From a bacterium (GTDB lineage Bacteria; DUMJ01): a DNA stretch of 53,291 nucleotides. The first letter of the stretch is position 1. Each line of letters begins with the position of its first letter. Below the pieces are notes generated by a model. The model saw nothing but the letters and a program-made list of their open reading frames with translations. It was not told the DNA's origin and did no database searches. The position numbers and the translations under genes are program-made. Where the stretch lies: NCBI GenBank assembly GCA_012839925.1, contig DUMJ01000043.1:85023-138313 (forward strand), read 5' to 3'. Shown here one piece after another: positions 17,373-26,396 of the stretch.

Positions 17373-18359
17373 ATGCAATACCGTAGGCTTGGATGGACAG
17401 ACCTAAAACTTTCTGTCATAGGCTTTGGCTCCTGGGCATTGGGTGGCGGTGGCTGGAGGTTTAGCTGGGGTCCACAGGATGACGAGGATTCTATAAAAGC
17501 GATACGGAGAGCTATGGAGTTAGGGGTAAACTGGATAGATACCGCTGCTGTTTATGGCTTAGGCCATTCTGAAGAGATCGTTGGAAAGGCTATAAAAGAT
17601 TTGTCAGAGAGACCTATTATAGCTACCAAATGTGGTAGAGTTTGGGATGAGAATGGTAATATAAGGGGTGAACTCTCCAGAAAAAGTTTAAAGAGGCAGG
17701 TGGATGATAGTTTAAGAAGGCTCCAGGTTGATGTGATTGATTTATATCAGATACACTGGCCTGATCCGGATGAATATATAGAAGAAGCCTGGAGTACTAT
17801 GGCAGACCTGGTAAAAGATGGGAAGGTAAGGTATATTGGGGTATCTAATTTTAGTGTAGAGCAGATGAAAAGGATAGAGAAGATACATCCGATAGCTTCT
17901 TTACAGCCTCCGTATAGCATGCTCAGAAGAGAAGTTGAGAGTGAGATTTTACCTTACTGTAAGGAGAAGAATATAGGTGTGGTTGTTTATAGCCCTATGC
18001 AGAAGGGGTTACTGACTGGTAAGTATAATAAAGAGACAGTTAAGCAATTGGCTCCAGATGACCATAGACGTACCGACCCCATGTTTAACGAGCCCCAGCT
18101 AAGTATAAATGTAGAATTGGTTGAAAAATTAAAGGGGCTTGCCGAAAAATATGGAAGAACAACTTCTCAGTTAGCTATTGCATGGATTTTAAGACGACCA
18201 GAAGTAACCAGTGCTATTGTTGGGATACGTCGTCCTTCTCAGATAGAAGATGTGGCACCTGCTGCTGACTGGAATCTGTCTGAGGAAGATATAAGATTGA
18301 TAGAAGTCTGGCTTAAAGAAAGAGAAGAAAAGATTAAAAACTTAGGAGTAATAATATGA
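17373..18359 (+). CDS. Aldo/keto reductase
   Basis: A 328-residue NADP(H)-dependent reductase with the full catalytic tetrad: Asp56 and Tyr61 (IDTAAVYGLGHSE), Lys86 (IIATKCG) and His128 (LYQIHWPD). The C-terminal cofactor-binding part includes SAIVGIRRPSQIED. Length and motifs match the general oxidoreductase (Tas/YajO/GSP69-like) AKR group. It reduces aldehydes or sugars or oxidises the reverse. The substrate cannot be told. ATG 17373 has TTGGAGGTG upstream. Its stop overlaps the start of the next gene by four bases (ATGA), so the two products are coupled. Confidence 0.9.
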   Translation: MQYRRLGWTDLKLSVIGFGSWALGGGGWRFSWGPQDDEDSIKAIRRAMELGVNWIDTAAVYGLGHSEEIVGKAIKDLSERPIIATKCGRVWDENGNIRGELSRKSLKRQVDDSLRRLQVDVIDLYQIHWPDPDEYIEEAWSTMADLVKDGKVRYIGVSNFSVEQMKRIEKIHPIASLQPPYSMLRREVESEILPYCKEKNIGVVVYSPMQKGLLTGKYNKETVKQLAPDDHRRTDPMFNEPQLSINVELVEKLKGLAEKYGRTTSQLAIAWILRRPEVTSAIVGIRRPSQIEDVAPAADWNLSEEDIRLIEVWLKEREEKIKNLGVII

Positions 18360-18730
18360 GTGAAGAGATAGGAGAATATATCTGGTTGATACCTGATGCA
18401 TATCTTCCTCCTTATGGAGACCTGGAGTTGCCTAGTCATGAATCTACCTGTATCCTGAATGTAAATAAAAACCCGGCTAAAATCAAGTTTACATTCTACT
18501 TTGAAGACCAGGATCCGATAGAATCTAAAGAGATTATTATTCCAGGTGAAAGGACTTTGCATGTAAGACTGGACAGGTCGAAAGAAATCCTTGGAGTAGA
18601 ATTGAAGGTAGATGTTCCTTATTCTATAAAGGTTGAAAGTGACACCAGGGTTATAGTGCAGCACTCCAGGCTGGATACGAGACAGGCTAATCTGGCCTAT
18701 ATGTCCAGTATGGGTTATCCAGTCAGATAG
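18356..18730 (+). CDS. Sensory rhodopsin transducer-family protein (ASRT-like, PF07100)
   Basis: A 124-residue beta-sandwich protein matching the Anabaena sensory rhodopsin transducer family from end to end: EYIWLIPDAYLPPYG near the start, SHESTCILNVNKNPAKI, then GERTLHVRLDR and the C-terminal signature VIVQHSRLDTRQANLAYMS. Anabaena ASRT is a soluble tetramer that binds a retinal photosensor. Most homologues occur in organisms without rhodopsins and may bind sugars or other ligands. No opsin is seen here. The start overlaps the aldo/keto reductase stop (ATGA), and the two may act on the same carbohydrate-type ligand. That link is inference. Confidence 0.9.
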   Translation: MSEEIGEYIWLIPDAYLPPYGDLELPSHESTCILNVNKNPAKIKFTFYFEDQDPIESKEIIIPGERTLHVRLDRSKEILGVELKVDVPYSIKVESDTRVIVQHSRLDTRQANLAYMSSMGYPVR

Positions 18731-18737
18731 TAATAGT

Positions 18738-19811
18738 TTACTTTTCTATTATACCTCCACCTATTACTATCTCTCCGTCGTAGAAAACTGAAGCCTGTCC
18801 TGGAGTTACTGCTCTCTGTGGTTTTCTAAATCTCACAGAGACTTTATCTTCTGATAAAGGGAAGAGGGTACATTCTGTCTCTTCACTTTTATACCTTATT
18901 TTTACTTTTGCATCCATAGGATTTTCTGGTTTCTCTATTGATATCCAGTTTACATTAGTCGCTATAAACTCTTCTCTGTATAATTCCTTTTCTTCACCTA
19001 CAATAATAGCATTCTTCTCTGGGTCTATATCTATCACATATAAAGGGACCTCACTCTGTAATCCAAGTCCCTTTCTCTGTCCTATAGTATAGTTCCATAT
19101 ACCATTATGTTTGCCTAGTACTCTACCATATCTATCCAAAATTGGTCCGGAAGAAGGTTTTACGTTTAAAAGCCCTCTATAGTCTCCTCCATAGAAGTCC
19201 TGACTTTCTTCTTTATCATGAACCTCAAGTCCACTTTTTTTTGCTATCTCTCTCACTTCACTTTTCCTGTAACTCCCCAACGGGAATAATACTCTACTCA
19301 GCTGATTTTGTGTGAGACTGAAGAGAAAATAAGACTGATCTCTTCTCTCGTCAACCCCTTTTTTCAGGATGTACCGGTTTCTACCAGAATCATAATCTAC
19401 CCTTGCATAGTGTCCGGTAGCGAAATAGTCAAATTCTATACCAATCTTTTCTACCTTTTCCAGGAGGGCTTTGAATTTTAGCAATTGATTGCATCTTATA
19501 CAGGGGTTTGGTGTCCTTCCCTTTAGATACTCATTTTTAAAGTAAGTCAGGACTATCTCCCTGTATTCTTTTATCAGATCTATCTCATAGAAGGGTATAT
19601 CAAGTCTCTCGCAGACCCTCCTGGCATCTTCTATATCATCTAGTTCCTCTGGTCCATAACAGCTATGTCTTTTGCCAGTTTTAGTAGGTTCTCCCCCCCA
19701 TATTCTCATAGTTACCCCTATCACATCGTATCCTGCCATCTTTAATAGAATGGCAGAGACGGAGGAGTCAACCCCTCCACTTAGACCTACAACAACTCTT
19801 TCCTTGCTGAT
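18738..19811 (-). CDS. mnmA: tRNA-specific 2-thiouridylase MnmA, apparent AUC start
   Basis: The PP-loop motif VVVGLSGGVDSSVSA, required for ATP-dependent tRNA activation, lies upstream of the first ATG (19739). The frame is closed by the hisD stop TGA (19820-19818), and between that stop and the motif there is no ATG, GTG or TTG. An ATC at 19811-19809 has AGGTGA (19823-19818) at an ideal six-base spacing and gives a 357-residue protein of normal length starting (M)SKERVVVGLSGG. The TPNPCIRCNQ motif keeps the first catalytic cysteine region as CxxC. The usual second cysteine region reads ESQDFYGGDYRGLL and lacks the Cys. The enzyme makes s2U34 in Lys, Glu and Gln tRNAs. It is the last gene of the pur operon. 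Confidence 0.85.
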   Translation of the reverse strand: MSKERVVVGLSGGVDSSVSAILLKMAGYDVIGVTMRIWGGEPTKTGKRHSCYGPEELDDIEDARRVCERLDIPFYEIDLIKEYREIVLTYFKNEYLKGRTPNPCIRCNQLLKFKALLEKVEKIGIEFDYFATGHYARVDYDSGRNRYILKKGVDERRDQSYFLFSLTQNQLSRVLFPLGSYRKSEVREIAKKSGLEVHDKEESQDFYGGDYRGLLNVKPSSGPILDRYGRVLGKHNGIWNYTIGQRKGLGLQSEVPLYVIDIDPEKNAIIVGEEKELYREEFIATNVNWISIEKPENPMDAKVKIRYKSEETECTLFPLSEDKVSVRFRKPQRAVTPGQASVFYDGEIVIGGGIIEK

Positions 19812-19817
19812 TTTATA

Positions 19818-21077
19818 TCACCTATCTCTTATCTCTAAAGATTTCTTGTGCGCCGAGAATCCTTCTCTATCAGCTATTATACTGCCAGACTTAAAGTCTT
19901 CTGTAATCTCGTTGTACTGTGTTATATTTATTAATTTTAAAAAGTCCAGGACATTCAGTCCTGAGCTGAATCTTGCAGAACCACCTGTTGGTAAGATATG
20001 ACTTGAACCAGCTATATAGTCACCAATAGCTTCAGGGGTTTTTTCTCCGATAAATATTGTCCCGGCATTTCTTATCTTTTCCAGATAAGATGCAGGGTTT
20101 TTAATCTGTAATTCGAGATGTTCTGGGGCTATAAAATTTACTGTATCTATACCTTCATCTATAGAGTTGACCAGAACTATTCCTCCCCAGGATTCCCATG
20201 ATTCCTTAGCCGTCTCACAGGTTGAGAGTTCTCTTATAAGTATTCCCATCTCCTCTATAACTCTATTAGCTAGATCCTCTGAATCTGTAACCAGTATAGA
20301 CATGGCTAACGGGTCATGCTCAGCCTGAGATAATAGGTCGATAGCCACAAATTTTGGGTTAGCGTTACTATCTGCCAGAACAACTATCTCGCTTGGTCCT
20401 GGAATCATCTCTATACCAGTTTCTCCAAATACATATTTCTTGGCAGATACCACGAATCTATTCCCGGGACCGACAATCTTATCGACTCTTGTAATTGTAT
20501 CGGTTCCATATGCTAGACCTGCAATTGCATGTGCACCCCCGAGTCTGTATACCTCATATATATCCAATAGCTTGCATACCGCTAGTACTTCTGGCACAGG
20601 TTTTGGGGTGGTAACCACTATCCTCTTTACCCCGGCAATCTGTGCTGGGATAGCAGCCATCATCACAGTGGATGGATATGGAGCCCTCCCACCAGGGACA
20701 TATATCCCGACGCTCTCTAAAGGTACTACCATCTGCCCGGAGAGTTTCCCATTTTTCAGATAGAACCAGTTTTGAGGTCTTGGCATTCTGGAATAAAAAT
20801 CCCTGATATTTTTGATTGCCATATTAACTGCGGATGTAAATTCTTCTCCAACGACATCTATAGATTCTTCTATCTCCTCTTTTGAGACCACAAAATCCTT
20901 TGGGGAGGAAAAGTTTGCTTTATCGAACTCATTAGAATATTTGATTAATGCAACATCACCTGCTTCCTTTACCCTTTCCAGAATTTCTTCAACAGCAATC
21001 TTTACATCTGAAGCCTTTTTTCTTTCCAAGACTAGATTGGATAGATCTTTTCTATCTCTTATAATTCTATTTTTCAT
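19818..21077 (-). CDS. hisD: Histidinol dehydrogenase HisD
   Basis: A 419-residue zinc enzyme that oxidises L-histidinol to L-histidine with two NAD+. Typical motifs are YVPGGRAPYPST, GPSEIVVLADSNANP, the zinc/active-site segment LSQAEHDPLAMS and IAPEHLELQ. It is complete. No other his gene is in the window. It lies in the purine operon, 10 bases after purF, and shares its frame with the downstream mnmA, whose Shine-Dalgarno includes the hisD stop. ATG 21077 follows AAGGAGATAAG, a good ribosome site. Homologues outside histidine clusters sometimes act on other amino alcohols, but the motif set here is that of a normal HisD. Confidence 0.93.
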   Translation of the reverse strand: MKNRIIRDRKDLSNLVLERKKASDVKIAVEEILERVKEAGDVALIKYSNEFDKANFSSPKDFVVSKEEIEESIDVVGEEFTSAVNMAIKNIRDFYSRMPRPQNWFYLKNGKLSGQMVVPLESVGIYVPGGRAPYPSTVMMAAIPAQIAGVKRIVVTTPKPVPEVLAVCKLLDIYEVYRLGGAHAIAGLAYGTDTITRVDKIVGPGNRFVVSAKKYVFGETGIEMIPGPSEIVVLADSNANPKFVAIDLLSQAEHDPLAMSILVTDSEDLANRVIEEMGILIRELSTCETAKESWESWGGIVLVNSIDEGIDTVNFIAPEHLELQIKNPASYLEKIRNAGTIFIGEKTPEAIGDYIAGSSHILPTGGSARFSSGLNVLDFLKLINITQYNEITEDFKSGSIIADREGFSAHKKSLEIRDR

Positions 21078-21087
21078 CCTTATCTCC

Positions 21088-22497
21088 TTATTCCAGTATA
21101 CCTTTTGTTACTTTTATGTCTTGCGGGATTGGGATACAGTAATCTCCAGTAAAACAGGCAGTGCAGAAACTTTCTGCTCCTCCCCTGCAGGCTCTAAGAA
21201 GTCCTTCTACGCTGAGGTATCTAAGGGTGTCACTTCCTATATATTTTCTTACCTCTTCTATGCTCTTATAGGCAGAGATAAGCTGTCCCCTCTCTGCAGT
21301 ATCTATTCCGTAAAAGCAAGGATAAGATGTTGGGGGTGAACTGACCCTCATATGTATCTCCTTAGCCCCAGCTTCTCTTAGGAGATTTACTATTTGCCTT
21401 GAGGTTGTTCCTCTTACAATAGAATCATCGACCAATACTATTCTCTTCCCCTCAATTACCTCTTTTAAAGGATTTAGTTTTAACCTTACTCCAAGCTCTC
21501 TCAATCTCTGGTCTGGCTGTATAAATGTTCTACCAACATATCTGTTTTTAATTAGTCCTTCACTGAAAGGTATTCTTGCCTGCTGTGCGTACCCTATAGC
21601 GGCAGGAATACCAGAATCCGGAATAGGAATTACAAGGTCAGCATCTACTGGTGATTCCTGTGCTAATATTCTCCCCATCTCCTGTCTTATCTCATGAGCA
21701 AGCCTGGTTCCAAATTTACTGTCCGGACGGGCAAAATAGACCAGTTCAAATATACATAGACGCGGGTCTGGCTGAGCAAAAGTTGTACTTTTAATCCCTT
21801 CCTCATCAATCACTACTATTTCTCCTGGTTCTATCTCCCTGATAAATTTTGCCCCTATTATATCTAACCCGCAAGTTTCAGATGAAAGTACATAACTTCC
21901 GTTAAATTTTCCCAATACCAGTGGTCTTATTCCATACGGGTCTCTTACCCCTATAAGTTTATCTCTGGTCAGTACTAACATGGTATAAGCACCTTGAAAT
22001 GAGGGAAGAACTTCTAAAAGTGTGGATAAGATGTCATTTTTATAGTAGAGGGCGATCTTCTTAGCCATCACCTCTGTGTCTACTGTACCTGAAATCTTTA
22101 TACCTTTTTCTTCCAGCTCTTTTTTTATGTCTAACGAATTTACCAGATTTCCATTATGGGCTATAGCTATCGGATTTTCTCCTGAGACTAACATGGGCTG
22201 AGCATTTAACTCGGTGCTTGATCCGGTGGTTGAGTATCTTACATGCCCTATCGCTATATCTCCCTTCAGGATATTCAATATCTTTTCATCAAAAACCTGA
22301 CTTACTAATCCCATATCCTTATAACATACAATGTCTTTTCTATCTGATACAGCAATCCCTGCACTCTCCTGACCCCTGTGCTGAAGGGCAAAGAGTCCAA
22401 AATAGGTTAATCTTGCCACGTCACTATTTGGACTGTATATACCGAAAACACCACAGTACTCTTTCAGATCATCCATCTTTCTATCCCACTGTTCCAT
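21088..22497 (-). CDS. purF: Amidophosphoribosyltransferase PurF, Fe-S type
   Basis: The first committed purine enzyme, converting PRPP and glutamine to phosphoribosylamine. The N-terminal nucleophile is Cys15 in EYCGVFGIY, so a short propeptide must be removed, as in the Bacillus enzyme. The PRPP loop is VLVDDSIVRGTTS (354-366). Four cysteines at 248, 394, 445 and 448 (PRLCIF, SYPCFYG, FCTACFTGDY) match the 4Fe-4S ligands of the oxygen-sensitive Bacillus type. The start is uncertain: ATG 22497 overlaps purL by 34 bases, while ATG 22476 would give a seven-residue propeptide. Neither has a strong Shine-Dalgarno. Confidence 0.93.
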   Translation of the reverse strand: MEQWDRKMDDLKEYCGVFGIYSPNSDVARLTYFGLFALQHRGQESAGIAVSDRKDIVCYKDMGLVSQVFDEKILNILKGDIAIGHVRYSTTGSSTELNAQPMLVSGENPIAIAHNGNLVNSLDIKKELEEKGIKISGTVDTEVMAKKIALYYKNDILSTLLEVLPSFQGAYTMLVLTRDKLIGVRDPYGIRPLVLGKFNGSYVLSSETCGLDIIGAKFIREIEPGEIVVIDEEGIKSTTFAQPDPRLCIFELVYFARPDSKFGTRLAHEIRQEMGRILAQESPVDADLVIPIPDSGIPAAIGYAQQARIPFSEGLIKNRYVGRTFIQPDQRLRELGVRLKLNPLKEVIEGKRIVLVDDSIVRGTTSRQIVNLLREAGAKEIHMRVSSPPTSYPCFYGIDTAERGQLISAYKSIEEVRKYIGSDTLRYLSVEGLLRACRGGAESFCTACFTGDYCIPIPQDIKVTKGILE

Positions 22498-24644
22498 TTA
22501 TTTTTAAGTAAAGATATTTCTAAATCTACTATGCTGTTTCTGTTGAAACTTATCTTGAATCTATCCTTTATAACCCTTCCAACTTTTCTTATCGGTACTT
22601 CTTTAAAGTATTCTTCTACATATCTTTCTCTGTTTGCATCGGTTGTTATTATAACCACAGGTTGCGCTTCACCAAAGAGAACTTCTTCTGGAGACTTTTC
22701 TGATTCTATACTGATGTCTATCCCCATATTCCCCCATATGCTGCACTCTGCCAGAGCTATTGCCAATCCACCCCTGGATATATCCTGGGCACTTTTTATA
22801 AGTTTCTCCCTTATAGCCTTAAGTAATAGCCTCTGTAACTTTACCTCCAGCTCCAGATCAATTTCTGGTTTTCCCTTTGCTTCACCTGTAAGCTCTTCTA
22901 TAAATAGAGTTCCACCAAGATTACCAGGTTCTCCAAGTATATAGATAACATCTCCCTCATCTTTAAATTGAGGTGTACATAATGTCTCCAGATTCTCTAT
23001 CTTCCCCACCATACCAACTATGGGGGTTGGATAAACAGTATAATTCTCTGACTCATTGTAAAAGCTTACGTTTCCACCTACCACAGGTATATTTAGCTTT
23101 CTAGCACACTCACTCATACCTTTTACCGTTTCCACGAAATACCATGCTACCTCTGGATCTTCAGGATTACCAAAGTTCAGTCCATCTGTTATAGCTAATG
23201 GTTCAGCACCAATACATATAAGGTTTCTTGCCGATTCTGCCACTATCATTATTCCACCGATATATGGGTCCAGATAACAGTATCTTCCCTCCCCATCGGT
23301 TGTTACACCTATCAAAAACTTCTTACCCTTCACTCTGATTATAGAGGCGCCTGTTCCTATACTTACAGTATTTGTTTCAACCATATGGTCATACTGTTCA
23401 TAGACCCATTTACTGGTGGAGCAGTTAGGAGAATTTAGAAGTCTGAGTAAGACATCCCCATAATCTTCTATCTCTGGGATAGAATCGACTGTCTGTAATC
23501 TGTTTAGATTTTCCGGGATCTTTGTCTCCAAATCGTAAGCGGGTACCATTTCGGTGAGGATATCTACAGGTATCTCTCCAACTATATTCCCATTTTCTTT
23601 TATCCTTACCATCTTCTCTGGGATCACCTGTCCGATAATAGCAAAATTGAGTCCCCACTTCTCAAATATTGGTCTTAGTCCTTCTTCTTTACCTCTTTCT
23701 ACACATAGTAGCATACGTTCCTGTGACTCTGAAAGCATAATCTCTTCTGGAGTCATCCCTTTCTCTCTCTGAGGAACCTTTGTTACCTCTATCTCAACTC
23801 CAACCCCACCTCTATTTGCCATCTCTACAGAAGAACTGGTTATACCTGCTGCTCCCATATCCTGTACACCTATTATCGCATCACTCTTTTCTAATGCCTC
23901 TAATACGGCTTCTATTAGTAGCTTCTCCATAAAAGGATCTCCCGCCTGTACGGCAGGTCTTCTCTCTATAGAGCTGCTGGTAAGTTCCAGTGAGGCAAAT
24001 GTTGCTCCATGAATCCCGTCTCTTCCTGTAGATGCACCTACCAGTATAAGACTATTCCCTGTACCTTCTGCCTTTCCACTTTTAGGTTTTCCCTTCAGTA
24101 GACCCAAACATGTTACATTTACCAGAGGATTTTCTGTATATGGTTTTTCAAAAGCCAGTTCTCCACCAATAGTTGGGACACCTATACAGTTGCCATATCC
24201 TGATATACCACTTACCACACCAGAAAAGAGGTATCTTGTTCTGGGATTATCTAGAGTTCCAAATCTCAATGAATCTAAAAGAGCTACTGGTCTTGCCCCC
24301 ATAGCCAGTATGTCTCTTACAATACCACCCACGCCGGTAGCTGCACCCTGATATGGTTCTATAGCAGAGGGATGATTATGACTTTCCATCTTCATAGCTA
24401 GTGCCAGCTCTTCATCTAGTCTTATTATTCCGGCATTCTCTCCAGGACCTTGAAGTACATTTTCTCCTGATGTTGGAAAGAGCTTCAGTATCTTTTTTGA
24501 ATGTTTATATCCACAGTGTTCTGACCACATAACCGCTATCATACCTAATTCTAAATCATTAGGCTCTCTCCCTAAATAACTCCTGGCAAGTTCGTACTCT
24601 TCCAGAGACATCGATATTCTTTCCAGTTCTTCTCTCGTTCTCAT
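22464..24644 (-). CDS. purL: Phosphoribosylformylglycinamidine synthase subunit PurL (small form)
   Basis: A 726-residue catalytic subunit that converts FGAR to FGAM with ATP and glutamine-derived ammonia. Recognised from [13 protein letters not shown] near the N-terminus, [23 protein letters not shown], and a duplicated PurM-like domain with [19 protein letters not shown] and [13 protein letters not shown]. It is the short form without a glutaminase domain, so it needs PurQ and PurS. Both are present: purQ is the upstream gene (ATGA overlap), and PurS is fused to PurC. It is complete. Confidence 0.95.
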   Translation of the reverse strand: MRTREELERISMSLEEYELARSYLGREPNDLELGMIAVMWSEHCGYKHSKKILKLFPTSGENVLQGPGENAGIIRLDEELALAMKMESHNHPSAIEPYQGAATGVGGIVRDILAMGARPVALLDSLRFGTLDNPRTRYLFSGVVSGISGYGNCIGVPTIGGELAFEKPYTENPLVNVTCLGLLKGKPKSGKAEGTGNSLILVGASTGRDGIHGATFASLELTSSSIERRPAVQAGDPFMEKLLIEAVLEALEKSDAIIGVQDMGAAGITSSSVEMANRGGVGVEIEVTKVPQREKGMTPEEIMLSESQERMLLCVERGKEEGLRPIFEKWGLNFAIIGQVIPEKMVRIKENGNIVGEIPVDILTEMVPAYDLETKIPENLNRLQTVDSIPEIEDYGDVLLRLLNSPNCSTSKWVYEQYDHMVETNTVSIGTGASIIRVKGKKFLIGVTTDGEGRYCYLDPYIGGIMIVAESARNLICIGAEPLAITDGLNFGNPEDPEVAWYFVETVKGMSECARKLNIPVVGGNVSFYNESENYTVYPTPIVGMVGKIENLETLCTPQFKDEGDVIYILGEPGNLGGTLFIEELTGEAKGKPEIDLELEVKLQRLLLKAIREKLIKSAQDISRGGLAIALAECSIWGNMGIDISIESEKSPEEVLFGEAQPVVIITTDANRERYVEEYFKEVPIRKVGRVIKDRFKISFNRNSIVDLEISLLKNKWNSGIERWMI

Positions 24645-25291
24645 AGCGCCCTCACTATAGATTTAAAGATTTTTAAGCCATCTTCAGACCCGAGTATCTT
24701 TTCGCTGCATCTCTCTGGATGTGGCATAAGTCCAAAGACATTACCTCTTTCATTTACTATACCGGCAATATCATCTATCGCTCCATTTGGATTTTCTCCA
24801 TAATACCTCAGGACCACCTGATTTCTTATCTTATCAGGATTATCTATGTAGTAGTTTCCTTCGTTATGAGCTATAGGCATTCTTATAATATCTCCTCTTC
24901 TATATTCGGTTGTGAATGGAGTATCATTTCTCTCCACCCTGAGTGATACATATCTACATATAAATTTTAATCCCTTATTTCTTCCCAGAGCTCCAGGAAG
25001 CAGACCAGCCTCAGTAAGTATCTGGAATCCGTTGCATATACCAACAATCAATCCTCCCCTATCGGCAAATTCTTTTACTTCTGACATAACTGGGGAGAAT
25101 CTTGCTATAGCTCCTGCCCTCAGATAATCTCCATATGAAAAACCTCCCGGGAGTATTACACAATCTATCCCGTTTAAATCCGTTTCCTGATGCCAGATAA
25201 ATCTTGCCGGCTGGTTTAATATCTCTTTTATTACATAGTAACAATCTCTATCACAGTTTGATCCGGGAAATACAACTATACCAAAGTTCAT
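24641..25291 (-). CDS. purQ: Phosphoribosylformylglycinamidine synthase glutaminase subunit PurQ
   Basis: A class I glutamine amidotransferase of about 216 residues supplying ammonia to PurL. Motifs: [11 protein letters not shown] at the N-terminus, the nucleophile Cys in [23 protein letters not shown], and the His-Glu pair in [10 protein letters not shown] placed the start at the ATG at 25291, which overlaps the purC-purS stop as ATGA. Six further in-frame residues upstream (from 25309) would overlap the preceding gene and precede the conserved [10 protein letters not shown] start. Its own stop overlaps the purL start by four bases. Confidence 0.94.
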   Translation of the reverse strand: MNFGIVVFPGSNCDRDCYYVIKEILNQPARFIWHQETDLNGIDCVILPGGFSYGDYLRAGAIARFSPVMSEVKEFADRGGLIVGICNGFQILTEAGLLPGALGRNKGLKFICRYVSLRVERNDTPFTTEYRRGDIIRMPIAHNEGNYYIDNPDKIRNQVVLRYYGENPNGAIDDIAGIVNERGNVFGLMPHPERCSEKILGSEDGLKIFKSIVRAL

Positions 25292-26244
25292 TCTTCTATC
25301 CACTCCCATTCGTAATCTTCCATAACCGGATTAGCCAAGAGCTCTTTACACATTCTCTCTATCCTCCCAGCTTCATCTACTTTTCTATCCAGTTTTATTT
25401 CCAGTAGCTTTCCAACCCTGACCTCTAACACTTCATTAAAACCGAGTGACTTCAAGGCATTTAATATTACGGAGCCCTGAGCATCAAGTATCCCCTGCTT
25501 TAATCTTATAAGTATCCTTGTTTTTGATTCTACAGGGGTCTCTAAGACTCTCTTTTTTACCTCGTTATAAGCCTCCTCTACTCCTCCAAGGTCTCTTCTG
25601 AATCTATCTTTATCCCATGATTCGGTAGTTCCTAATTCCCACAGTCTGCAGGTATCTGGAGATATCTCATCGGCAAGATATATCTCTCCACTTGAATCTT
25701 TGCCAAATTCGAACTTCATATCCACCAGATCCAGATGGCACAATTTAAAGAACTCAATAAGTATCTGGTTGGTTTTGAGAGACGTATCTTTTATAGTTAT
25801 TAATTCTTCAGGAGAAGCTAAACCCAAAGCTGATATATGGTCTTCATTTATCATCGGGTCATGGAGTTCATCACTCTTATAACAGAATTCCAGGATTGGC
25901 TTCTCCAGTTTTCTACCTTCCTCCAGTCCAAGACGTTTTGCCATGCTTCCAGCTACTCTATTCCTTATGATTACCTCAATAGGAAAAATTTTTACGCTTC
26001 TTACCAGCATTTCTCTCTCATTAAGTCTCTCTATATAGTGATTCCTTACTCCTTTAATGGTAAGTAATTCAAATATCTTGCTGGATATTGCGCAATTAGC
26101 CTCTCCTTTACCCTGAATCTCTGCTTTTTTAAGACCATCAAATGCAGTAGCAGAATCTTTAAACTCTATAATAAATTTATCATCTTCTTCGGTGCTATAT
26201 ACCCTCTTAGCCTTTCCTTCGTATATAAGCTTAACCTTTTTCAT
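25288..26244 (-). CDS. purC: Fused SAICAR synthetase and FGAM synthase small subunit (PurC-PurS)
   Basis: A 318-residue protein, about 80 longer than a normal PurC. Residues 1 to about 236 are SAICAR synthetase: [14 protein letters not shown] at the N-terminus, the conserved [11 protein letters not shown] (90-100), and [12 protein letters not shown] (192-203). Residues about 240-318 are a complete Pur[32 protein letters not shown] and [15 protein letters not shown] at the end. PurS normally exists as a separate protein that joins PurL to PurQ, and no separate purS is present here. The fusion thus supplies the missing subunit, and purQ and purL follow directly. ATG 26244 has AGGAGGAG upstream. 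Confidence 0.93.
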   Translation of the reverse strand: MKKVKLIYEGKAKRVYSTEEDDKFIIEFKDSATAFDGLKKAEIQGKGEANCAISSKIFELLTIKGVRNHYIERLNEREMLVRSVKIFPIEVIIRNRVAGSMAKRLGLEEGRKLEKPILEFCYKSDELHDPMINEDHISALGLASPEELITIKDTSLKTNQILIEFFKLCHLDLVDMKFEFGKDSSGEIYLADEISPDTCRLWELGTTESWDKDRFRRDLGGVEEAYNEVKKRVLETPVESKTRILIRLKQGILDAQGSVILNALKSLGFNEVLEVRVGKLLEIKLDRKVDEAGRIERMCKELLANPVMEDYEWEWIEE

Positions 26245-26286
26245 CTAAATATCTCCTCCTGGTTATTTTTATCCAACAAAAAAGAT

Positions 26287-26315
26287 ATTCTACTAGAACC
26301 GGATTATCAATTCAA
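26287..26315 (-). promoter_or_regulatory. Promoter of the pur operon
   Basis: On the minus strand TTGAAT (26315-26310), a 17-base spacer and TAGAAT (26292-26287). The start would be near 26280, about 35 bases before the purC-purS ATG. No PurR box or purine riboswitch was recognised in the 150-base gap. Confidence 0.6.
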
Positions 26316-26354
26316 TAGTGAATATTAGAGGTGATAAAATGAATGATTATACGA

Positions 26355-26384
26355 GAAAAAGCCCCACAGGGTATCCTGTGGGGC
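26355..26384 (-). terminator. Intrinsic terminator after the GH3 gene
   Basis: GCCCCACAGG (26361-26370) and CCTGTGGGGC (26375-26384) form a perfect 10-bp GC-rich stem with a four-base loop. Read on the minus strand it is followed by TTTTT (26360-26356). It ends the transporter/glycosidase operon 13 bases after its last gene. Confidence 0.88.
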
Positions 26385-26396
26385 AAAAGAAATCTC

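Noticed and set aside
19739..19740. mnmA starting at the ATG at 19739
   Set aside because: It would remove the PP-loop and the first 24 residues, leaving an enzyme that could not bind ATP.
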